A stretch of 64,000 bases of DNA from Mytilisepta virgata (lineage: Eukaryota > Mollusca > Bivalvia > Mytilida > Mytilidae). The stretch spans positions 620,001 to 684,000 of the forward strand of contig CM051514.1 of assembly GCA_028015205.1 (NCBI GenBank). Direction: 5' to 3'. The notes under the pieces are model-generated. The model searched no databases, had not been told where the DNA came from, and saw nothing but the letters and a program-made list of their open reading frames with translations. This document shows, one piece after another, positions 61,801 through 64,000 of this stretch. A program made the translations under genes and the position numbers. Position 1 is the first letter of the stretch. Every line of letters begins with the position of its first letter.

Positions 61801-62531
61801 TAAGTAAATTTTGAATGAATTATAACAACTGCTTGTGAATAGATTCTTTCTGATTGAAATTCAAAAGACAATTATAGTTATCTTAAGGAAAAATGTCTTG
61901 ATAAGTGGGCAAGTGGTTATGGTCAATGGTATCAGTCTGTATGGATAAACTCTCAGGTCCAATGTAAACTTTCTCACAACATCAGTTCATGATATGCAAA
62001 GTTAGGAAAGATTTTCGGTGTGGAACTTCAAAACTCCCCCAAAATGGTATGTAAGATATGTTCGGTAAACTGTTAGATGTTGATAAATAGTTTTATATTA
62101 TAATTTGTTTTGAATAAGAAAAAGCATCATAAAACCAAATTACAGATTGTCCATTTGTACTTCATATTGTCTTACAAATTAATTTAAACCGTACTGAATC
62201 TGGATGCATGTGTGAAAATTCTATTCAGCAGATAGTTCTTGTTTAGAAAGTTTTGTTAACATTTGACATTGATCTTGTTTTATTTATAGTCTCCGTCATC
62301 TAGTAGAAGAGAGTCTTTAGCAGAAACAAAAACAAATTCAAAGATCAGTTCAACATCTCAGCAAATAACAGCTGACCAGGCTATTACCAAGGCTACAAGA
62401 ACATTGTTTACAAATAAAACTAAATGTATTATATGGGGAATGCAACAGAGGGCTGTACAAGGCATGCTTGACTTTGATTATGTTTGTTCAAGGAATGATC
62501 CCTCAGTCGTTGCAATGATTTATCCCTTTAC
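27025..62531 (+). CDS. ACLY: ATP-citrate synthase (ATP-citrate lyase) gene, internal part, 11 exons
   Basis: Cytosolic enzyme converting citrate, CoA and ATP to acetyl-CoA, oxaloacetate, ADP and phosphate, the acetyl source for fatty acid and sterol synthesis and protein acetylation. Exons: 27025-27087, 30140-30238, 31613-31704, 32173-32252, 32801-32931, 36113-36231, 37005-37141, 37496-37557, 40502-40619, 44011-44156, 62290-62531. They total 1289 bases in one frame across ten GT-AG introns and align without gaps of note to about residues 103-530 of the roughly 1100-residue animal protein. Seen: ATP-grasp motifs (HHEGG, EINPL, DLAAK), citrate-binding loops ([20 protein letters not shown]), a Ser/Thr-rich linker with RRES, and the entry to the CoA-binding domain ([20 protein letters not shown]). 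First and last exons lie outside or were not recognised. Confidence 0.97.
27316..27435 (+). pseudogene. Crypton-like / KIAA1958-like N-terminal relic
   Basis: ATG opens [20 protein letters not shown], hits TAA at 27382-27384, and the same frame continues [16 protein letters not shown] to a second TAA. This resembles the N-terminus of Crypton-derived tyrosine-recombinase proteins (DUF3504, KIAA1958/ZMYM-like) that are abundant in molluscs. The G+C-rich leader (about 27186-27315, with GCCGGCG-like and CGCGCAGG blocks) differs from the surroundings and is probably the element's 5' end. The catalytic domain is absent. Recognition is from memory and tentative. Confidence 0.4.
27436..28319. other. 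ACLY intron 1, no gene seen
   Basis: AT-rich. A 100-codon minus-strand frame at 27994-28296 resembles no family I know and spans a poly-T/A tract, so I do not call it. Confidence 0.5.
28320..29730 (+). mobile_element. AGCT-family element with 5' internal deletion
   Basis: Starts AGCTCACCTGACCCG at 28321 and jumps directly to ACATGGCTAAAAATAG, so half of the 5' hairpin and the GTC microsatellite are gone. The body includes AACCAAGATGGCCGCCAC units and a G-rich insert (28626-28671). 3' end CAGGTGAGCAATACAGGCTC / GAGCCTCTAGT at 29697-29730. Confidence 0.8.
28626..28671 (+). other. G-quadruplex-prone tract
   Basis: More than eight runs of three or more G within 46 bases, separated by single T, C or A. 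It replaces the segment normally found in this part of the element family. Confidence 0.7.
29731..30139. other. ACLY intron 1, end; no gene seen
   Basis: Unique AT-rich DNA running to the exon 2 acceptor (TTTCTTTCACAG). Confidence 0.5.
30140..30238 (+). CDS. ACLY: ACLY exon 2 of window
   Basis: 99 bases, 33 codons, acceptor CTTTCACAG, donor AAG/GTAATT. Encodes [19 protein letters not shown] and [14 protein letters not shown], matching the conserved EFYVCIY...FHHEGG.D.GDVDAK block of the ATP-grasp fold. Confidence 0.97.
30498..31505 (+). mobile_element. AGCT-family element, diverged
   Basis: 5' hairpin at 30499-30530 with paired GCCCC/GGGC stem, no clear GTC array, diverged units (CTTGGCCAATTGG, ACCAAGAT) and a weak 3' end ATGTGAGCAATGCAGGCC...CCTCTTGTT at 31470-31505. 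Its divergence suggests it is older than most copies here. Sits in ACLY intron 2. Confidence 0.65.
31613..31704 (+). CDS. ACLY: ACLY exon 3 of window
   Basis: 92 bases. Encodes [20 protein letters not shown] then [10 protein letters not shown] and two bases of the next codon. The donor must be CA/GTAAGT at 31704/31705; using the GTAAGG three bases later would put TAA in frame. Corresponds to the KLLVGV...LLVHAPEDKK segment of human ACLY. Confidence 0.93.
32173..32252 (+). CDS. ACLY: ACLY exon 4 of window
   Basis: 80 bases between TTGTCTTTCAG and GTAAGTG. Encodes [20 protein letters not shown] then LEINPL. EINPL is the ATP-grasp metal-binding motif shared with succinyl-CoA synthetase beta subunits. 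Confidence 0.96.
32801..32931 (+). CDS. ACLY: ACLY exon 5 of window
   Basis: 131 bases after TATTTTTCAG. Encodes [20 protein letters not shown] then [20 protein letters not shown] and ALPE. Contains DLAAK and the nearly invariant [12 protein letters not shown]. An AGCT-family fragment begins about 60 bases after its donor. Confidence 0.97.
32990..33706 (+). mobile_element. AGCT-family element, 5' truncated
   Basis: About four body units (TTGGAACCAGACTTGGCAGC, AACCAAGATGGCCACCACAG, TTAGTTTAACATAG) and a decayed 3' end TAGGTGAGTGATACTGGCTCG at 33671-33706. No 5' hairpin. Confidence 0.7.
34080..36040 (+). mobile_element. AGCT-family element, decayed 5' end
   Basis: Starts with ATACCCGCATTGCCCATC in place of the usual hairpin, followed by GTCCGTTGGTAAAC and body units. 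Includes three nearly identical 138-140 bp units at about 34900-35320. 3' end AAGGTGAGCGATACAGGCTC / GAGCCTCTAGTT at 36004-36040, only 72 bases before ACLY exon 6. Confidence 0.7.
36113..36231 (+). CDS. ACLY: ACLY exon 6 of window
   Basis: 119 bases after ATATTGTAG. Encodes [20 protein letters not shown] then [19 protein letters not shown]. The AGGGAS loop includes the glycine equivalent to human Gly309, one of the citrate contacts. Confidence 0.97.
36232..37004. other. ACLY intron 6, no gene seen
   Basis: AT-rich, apparently free of the hairpin families; ends TTGTTTTGCAG. Confidence 0.6.
37005..37141 (+). CDS. ACLY: ACLY exon 7 of window
   Basis: 137 bases. Encodes [20 protein letters not shown] then [19 protein letters not shown] and EEVHPD, almost identical to the conserved end of the ATP-grasp half. 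Splits the Gly codon of the following GKILIIGG. Confidence 0.97.
37496..37557 (+). CDS. ACLY: ACLY exon 8 of window
   Basis: 62 bases after TAATTACAG. With the split Gly it encodes [20 protein letters not shown] then K. The NFT triplet matches human Asn346 and Thr348, both citrate ligands. Confidence 0.97.
37558..38400. other. ACLY intron 8, unique part
   Basis: AT-rich with no frame or family terminus that I recognise; leads into the 64-bp minisatellite. Confidence 0.5.
38401..39547 (+). repeat. 64-bp minisatellite, left block (about 18 units)
   Basis: Unit: TATATGGATTGTTTTGATTA, CTAGGCAAGTGATAGATC, TTGTTATATTTTATAG, GGCATTGTTA. The last two parts are a copy of the 3' splice site of the following ACLY exon plus that exon's first ten bases. 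Units vary at few places (GATTTGA/GTTTTGA, TATAGGGC/TGTAGGAC, GATCTTG/GATCGTG). Confidence 0.97.
39548..40000 (+). mobile_element. TGTC-family element, copy 2, inside the minisatellite
   Basis: Starts TTTGTCGCCTGCGGA and ends CTGCAGGTGACA, TCTTCCTTGGAAGA hairpin (39976-39989) and CACACATTT. About two core units only. Left flank ATTGTTA(T) plus right flank (T)ATATGG restores a minisatellite unit exactly, so there was no target duplication and no loss. Confidence 0.8.
40001..40511 (+). repeat. 64-bp minisatellite, right block (about 8 units)
   Basis: Continues the same array up to and into ACLY exon 9. The final unit differs in ATTTTACAG instead of ATTTTATAG or ATTTTGTAG, and this final CAG is the real acceptor. 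Confidence 0.97.
40502..40619 (+). CDS. ACLY: ACLY exon 9 of window
   Basis: 118 bases. Encodes [20 protein letters not shown] then [19 protein letters not shown]. Citrate-binding domain: the second Arg of VRR equals human Arg379. The residue equal to human Tyr364 is Phe (LREF instead of IRDY) and the residue after the Arg pair is Ala rather than Gly. First ten bases are shared with every minisatellite unit upstream. Confidence 0.97.
40722..40882. repeat. Small inverted-repeat element in ACLY intron 9
   Basis: Arms TTACCTGAATTT (40731-40742) and AAATTCAGGTAA (40859-40870) are perfect inverses. Further inward TATCTCCAGATAATG pairs with TTATCTGGAGGTAATG. Probably a miniature foldback element. 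Confidence 0.5.
41323..42321 (+). mobile_element. ATAC-family hairpin element, copy 2
   Basis: 5' hairpin at 41325-41352, GTTGGTGTCGTTGACGACG, two core units, then an internal perfect 17-bp inverted repeat (41735-41751 with 41787-41803), A/T and G homopolymers, and the 3' end TGCGGTCGTATC with GCTGCGC...GCGAAGC at about 42283-42321. In ACLY intron 9. Confidence 0.85.
41735..41803. repeat. Perfect 17-bp inverted repeat inside ATAC element
   Basis: TTGTAAGGGAGGTAATC and GATTACCTCCCTTACAA separated by 35 bases. A decayed version sits at the same place in the copy at 49230 but is absent in the copies at 20570 and 56191. Confidence 0.75.
42378..42680 (+). mobile_element. TGTC-family element, copy 3, 3' truncated
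   Basis: 5' end TGTGTCGCCTGTGGAACGC with the internal inverse CGACACA, then ATCACTATCTGTCGTC and one and a half core units, cut at TTAACCTTAA next to a CCCC-family element. Confidence 0.75.
42693..43435 (+). mobile_element. CCCC-family hairpin element
   Basis: 5' hairpin CCCCCGCCAAAC / GTTTTGGGGGTATATAGG, CTGTCCGTCCATCC, four core units of about 150 bp (AAGCACAACTCCT, GGATTTTGATGAAACTT, GGGAGATAATCC), and 3' end GGGGGTATCACTCAGTG...CTAGTT at 43397-43435. Confidence 0.8.
43436..44010. other. ACLY intron 9, end; no gene seen
   Basis: Unique AT-rich sequence. A frame opening at 43836 runs into exon 10 but is interrupted by the acceptor TTTGCTACAG and is intronic read-through. Confidence 0.6.
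44011..44156 (+). CDS. ACLY: ACLY exon 10 of window
   Basis: 146 bases. Encodes (G)[20 protein letters not shown] then [20 protein letters not shown] and NFLLPTGG. Matches the IPIHVFG.ETHMT.IV.MALG core of the citrate-binding domain; the end is the start of the disordered linker. Donor GGG/GTTAGT. Confidence 0.97.
44157..44513. other. ACLY intron 10, start; no gene seen
   Basis: Unique AT-rich DNA at the beginning of an 18.1-kb intron. Confidence 0.5.
44514..45223 (+). mobile_element. AGCT-family element, 3' truncated
   Basis: 5' hairpin at 44515-44545 (AGCTCAATGGCCC / GGGCCATGTGTGCT), GTCGTCTGTC and body units ending AAGTCCCTAGCAACC, a segment also found at about 53240. Cut by the CCCC element at 45224. 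Confidence 0.7.
45224..45818 (+). mobile_element. CCCC-family hairpin element
   Basis: 5' hairpin TATACCCCCCGCAAAC / GTTTGGGGGGGTATA at 45224-45256, GTCTGTCCGTCTGTC run, three core units (AACTCCTCCTAGACYGCTCAA, TTCAACGAAACTTTACAG), and 3' end GGGGGTATCC with hairpin TGTGAGC-TTT-GCTCACA at 45790-45806 and CATCTAGTT. Confidence 0.85.
45819..45835 (+). repeat. Left remnant of the GACCTT repeat
   Basis: GTGTTTTGGCCTGTTTT, the piece of the 47671-48343 repeat left of the AGCT-family insertion. It abuts the CCCC element end. Confidence 0.6.
45836..47670 (+). mobile_element. AGCT-family element, well preserved
   Basis: 5' hairpin at 45837-45867 (GACCC/GGGTC), GTCCGTCGTC array to 45932, about nine body units of two kinds (ATCTCAAAAACTAAAGC; AACCAAGATGGCCGCCACAG), 3' end CAGGTGAGCGATACAGGCTC / GAGCCTCTAGTTT at 47635-47670. 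It splits a tandem repeat unit whose intact versions follow (about 47810 and 48247), again without target duplication. Confidence 0.88.
47671..48343 (+). repeat. GACCTT tandem repeat (about 4 units of 150 bp) with 3' terminus
   Basis: Units contain GTGTTTTGGCCTGTTTTT, GAATACTGTATGCAATAGG, TATTTGGTGTATGGAAGG, TGTCATCTGACCTTGACC and GGTTCAGTGGTTATAG. Ends GGCGAGACATTTTTGTGTG...CTCTTGTTT, the same kind of tail as the other families, so it is probably a sixth hairpin family missing its 5' end. Confidence 0.7.
48344..49229. other. ACLY intron 10, no gene seen
   Basis: AT-rich. Contains one direct repeat of GAACACACTCCAAATATACA near 48669 and 48700. Confidence 0.5.
49230..50191 (+). mobile_element. 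ATAC-family hairpin element, copy 3
   Basis: 5' hairpin at 49231-49259, GTCGTCGTCGTCGTC, one core unit, G homopolymers of up to about 22, 3' end GAGGTCGTATCCAGCTGCGC / GCGAAGCAATTTATT at 50155-50191. Confidence 0.85.
50192..50936. other. ACLY intron 10, no gene seen
   Basis: Unique-looking AT-rich DNA; the 140-codon minus frame at 50090-50512 runs into the ATAC element end and is not called. Confidence 0.5.
50937..52013 (+). mobile_element. AGCT-family element
   Basis: Diverged 5' hairpin at 50937-50966 (TCTCACCTGACCG / AAAGGGTCATGTGAGCT), short GTCGTCC, about six units, 3' end CAGATGAGCTATACAGGCTC / GGGAGCCTTTGGTT at 51977-52013. Confidence 0.78.
52110..54003 (+). mobile_element. AGCT-family element carrying a SINE
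   Basis: 5' hairpin at 52111-52140 (GTCCT stem, decayed), body units with ATCTCAAAAACCAAAGC and AAGTCCCTAGCAACC, a SINE at 53508-53884, and 3' end CAGGTGAGCCCATTCAGGCTC then GGGAGCATCTTGTT at 53967-54003. Confidence 0.78.
53508..53884 (+). mobile_element. tRNA-derived SINE with 10-bp target duplication
   Basis: The head resembles a tRNA: GGGTGCCATGGTGTAGTGG with RNA polymerase III A box TGGTGTAGTGG (53517-53527) and B box GGATCGATTTC (53567-53577). A G+C-rich body follows (GTCGGATGGGGACGTAAAA, GCACGCTAAAGACTC), then a TAAATAAATAAG tail. Flanked by TAGTCAATAT at 53498-53507 and 53885-53894. The body motif recalls conserved central domains of invertebrate SINE superfamilies (Meta/Nin-DC, V-SINE); which one is uncertain. 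Confidence 0.82.
54029..55722 (+). mobile_element. AGGG-family hairpin element
   Basis: 5' TAGGGTTAGGTTGCTA (54029-54044) has a perfect 16-bp inverse at 55680-55695. The 5' end itself folds (GGTTGCTAAGCAACC, 54037-54051, inside AGGGTT...AACCCT). The 3' inverse is followed by a hairpin AGTGC-TAT-GCACT (55698-55710) and a short tail. The core contains a 212-bp tandem duplication. Inside, an ATG at 54522 opens a short frame ending at CAAAG/GTAAGT (54588), a possible captured first exon. Same architecture as the other families with unrelated sequence. Confidence 0.65.
54683..55107 (+). repeat. 212-bp tandem duplication
   Basis: Two copies (54683-54894 and 54895-55107) from TTTTGTGTATTTGATTAACC to GCTTGAATGTTTACGTTCT with about two substitutions, so a recent duplication. 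Confidence 0.92.
55987..56190 (+). mobile_element. AGCT-family element, 5' part
   Basis: 5' hairpin at 55988-56018 with GGC/GCC inner stem (CTGGC-TAT-GCCAG), GTCTGTCGTCC, one unit, cut at 56191 by an ATAC element. Sequence after that element does not resume this family. Confidence 0.7.
56191..58686 (+). mobile_element. ATAC-family hairpin element, copy 4
   Basis: 5' hairpin at 56193-56221 (ATACGACCGC, AAAATTTTT, GCGGTCGTAT), GTCGTC array with a GTCTGC interruption, three 175-bp core units, three 261-bp units, several G homopolymers and A/T tracts, a duplicated 3' region, and the terminus TGCGGTCGTATC (58648-58659) with GCTGCGC...GCGGAGC and ATTTTATT. Longest copy in the window. Confidence 0.87.
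56841..57600 (+). repeat. 261-bp tandem array, about 3 units
   Basis: Units start at GGTCCCGTTTTCAAATTGG near 56842, 57103 and 57364 and are almost identical. Each unit is itself two related halves of about 130 bp. 261 is a multiple of three, so each unit gives the same 85-codon frame ended by a stop; this is an arithmetic effect, not evidence for protein. Confidence 0.93.
58687..59547. other. ACLY intron 10, no established gene
   Basis: A 37-codon frame at 59090-59203 ([20 protein letters not shown] and on) would make a hydrophobic membrane-spanning peptide, but nothing supports it as a gene. A perfect 12-bp stem (TAGCATCTCGGC, 59461-59472, with GCCGAGATGCTA, 59494-59505) lies further right. 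Confidence 0.4.
59461..59505. repeat. Perfect 12-bp stem with 21-base loop
   Basis: TAGCATCTCGGC and GCCGAGATGCTA enclose a G+C-rich loop (GATAGCGCCTCCG) in AT-rich surroundings. Could be the end hairpin of an element or a structured RNA; unresolved. Confidence 0.6.
59548..59838 (+). mobile_element. AGCT-family fragment
   Basis: Two body units only (AACCAAGATGGCTGTCAGAG, TTAGTTTAACATACG, AATCTTCTTGTCTGAAACC). Neither terminus present. Confidence 0.7.
59839..60582. other. ACLY intron 10, no gene seen
   Basis: Unique DNA. A short frame from an ATG near 59849 with AACATCATGGAACAGACAG is Gln/Asn-rich and unrecognised. Confidence 0.4.
60583..61015 (+). repeat. 32-bp minisatellite (about 13 units)
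   Basis: Unit TGATAAAGTCTTCCTCATCT plus GTGTGTATACAT, with TAAATGT as a common alternative ending, in head-to-tail order. Located about 1.3 kb before ACLY exon 11. Confidence 0.95.
61240..61600 (+). mobile_element. AGCT-family fragment, old
   Basis: Diverged body units: TCTTATCCTCTGAAGCACAT, GGCCAATTTGGACCAGACTT, CTGAAACTACTGATCCAATT, ATATGGCCACTATTACTG. No termini. Confidence 0.55.
61601..62289. other. ACLY intron 10, end; no gene seen
   Basis: AT-rich DNA leading to the exon 11 acceptor TATTTATAG. Confidence 0.6.
62290..62531 (+). CDS. ACLY: ACLY exon 11 of window
   Basis: 242 bases ending AC/GTAAGT. Begins [18 protein letters not shown], the disordered linker in which human ACLY is phosphorylated (Ser455 in SRTASF); here the basophilic-kinase-like sequence is SRRESL. 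Then [20 protein letters not shown] and [20 protein letters not shown], followed by AMIYPFT, the start of the CoA-binding domain. Residues after PFT are in an exon outside the window. Confidence 0.97.
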
Positions 62532-62837
62532 GTAAGTATTGAACTTATTTAAAGATAAGATGGTACATTGTTCAGTTTAACAAATATAAAATATATACAG
62601 GTGACTTTCGGTAAGTTAGGTCTTACTTGGAGTACACCCATTGTTGTGTCTCTTTTAAAAAGCCGTTTAAAAACTGTTCACCAAACTTTATCTCTAAATG
62701 GCTGAGATTATTTTGAAAATGCATTTTGAGTTTATCATGAAGTTTATCATGAGTATAGATATTGTCATTTTTCCAATGAAAAGCTAAGGAATACTTTCAT
62801 TGTTAATACATATGACTCCCCGAGTAAAATAATCTTG
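62532..62837. other. ACLY intron after exon 11, unique part
   Basis: No frame or repeat terminus recognised. Confidence 0.5.
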
Positions 62838-64000
62838 TTAGCTCACCTGACCCGAAGGGTCATGTGAGCTATTGCCATCACTTGGCGTCCGTCGTCCGTC
62901 CGTCCGTCGTCCGTCCGTCGTCCGTAAACTTTTTCAAACGTTAACTCCTCTGACACCATAAGACCAATTGCAACCAAACTTCGTACAGTTGTTTATTGGT
63001 ATATGTGCTACAAAACTGTCGTTTGGATTTTTGATTCGTATAAAAACATGGCCGCCATGGCTAAAAATAGAACATAGGGGTAAATTGCAGTTTTTTGCAA
63101 ATAACTCAAAAACCATAACAGATATCAAAATTCTGGCATAGGGTAAAAGTGTTCAGCACCTCAAGATCTACCTGCCCTGAAATTTTGAAGAAGATCCAAC
63201 GACCCATGTAGGAGTTATTGCCCTTTTTATGCATTTTTTCCAAATTTTGCACTTATTAAGCTCAATATCTTGGATACTATAAAGGAAATTTGTAAAATTT
63301 AAATTTCATATTGTTAGGCACACAAAGATCTACAAAATTTGTAACAGGATCGAAGTTGTAGGTTCGTTCCTTTTAGGAGTTATTTGACATTTTTGGCTTT
63401 TTTTTATGTTATTATTTCAAAAATCTTCTTCTCTGAAACTACTATTCAAAATCAAATGAAACTTGGTAAGATTGTTCCTTAGGGTATCCTGCACAAAGTT
63501 TATGCTTCGATTTTTGATCCGTCGAAAAACATGGCCACTGTTACTAAAAATAGAACATAGGGGTCAAACAACAGTTTTTTGCAAATATCTCAAAAATCAT
63601 TAGGTTACGGCAAATTCTGGCAAGTTGAAAGTGTTCAGCATGATGAGAGTTACCTGTGTGCTGATTTTCGTGAAAATCTGTCAACTGATGTTAGAGTTAT
63701 TGCCCTTTTTTGACATTTTTGGCTTTTTTTTATGTTATTATTTCAAAAATCTTCTTCTCTGAAACTACTATTCAAAATCAAATGAAACTTGGTAAGATTG
63801 TTCCTTAGGGTATCCTGCACAAAGTTTATGCTTCAATTTTTGATCCGTCGAAAAACATGGCCACTGTTACTAAAAATAGAACATAGGGGTCAAACAACAG
63901 TTTTGCGCAAATATCTCAAAAATCATTAGGTTACGGCAAATTCTGGCAGGTTGAAAGTGTTCAGCATGATGAGAGCTACCTCTGTGCTGATTTTCGTGAA
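62838..64000 (+). mobile_element. AGCT-family element, continues past window end
   Basis: 5' hairpin at 62839-62870 (GACCC/GGGTC), GTCCGTCCGTCC array to 62925, units like those at 23600-24100 and 22900-23200. 3' end not reached. Confidence 0.85.

Overview
The window is AT-rich, intron-rich animal DNA, most likely from a bivalve mollusc and probably a mytilid mussel. That reading rests on the repeat families seen (hairpin-ended, tandem-repeat-cored elements of the bivalve 'pearl'/HINE type, a tRNA-derived SINE, a Tc1 transposon) and on a split ATP-citrate synthase gene. No rRNA, no functional tRNA gene and no prokaryotic signal was seen. The species call is inference.

The only host gene I can establish is ATP-citrate synthase (ACLY), on the + strand, in eleven internal exons from 27025 to 62531. 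Together they carry 1289 coding bases (about 430 codons), from the end of the N-terminal ATP-grasp region through the citrate-binding domain and the phosphorylated linker into the start of the CoA-binding domain. Every intron starts with GT and ends with AG, and every junction keeps frame. The roughly 100 N-terminal residues and the C-terminal half (CoA-ligase remainder and citrate-synthase-like lyase domain) are not visible. It cannot be told whether 1-27024 is an ACLY intron or intergenic DNA.

Nearly everything else is mobile DNA. 1-2205: decayed LINE, split by a hairpin element. 2814-10566: AGCT-family elements, one with about 14 copies of a 166-bp unit, one nested in another. 11611-13152: complete Tc1-like transposon with an intact transposase. 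14105-26521: more hairpin elements, nested up to two deep, plus a minus-strand LINE relic. 26757-27435: a foldback palindrome and a Crypton-like relic. 27025-40619: ACLY exons 1-9 with repeats in the introns, including a 64-bp minisatellite that runs directly into exon 9. 41323-58686: hairpin elements in the 18-kb intron 10, with a SINE. 60583-61015: a 32-bp minisatellite. 62838-64000: another AGCT-family element.

Two things stand out. First, at least five sequence-unrelated element families share one design: a 5' hairpin, a GTC-rich microsatellite, tandem core repeats, a subterminal inverted repeat matching the 5' end, then a 3' hairpin. Nested copies supply their own empty sites and show insertion in T runs without target duplication, as expected of Helitron/Helentron-type elements. 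All 29 5' ends I could place point the same way. Second, the minisatellite before ACLY exon 9 has copied the 3' splice site and the first ten exon bases about 26 times. Only the true site ends in CAG, and any decoy would give an early stop.
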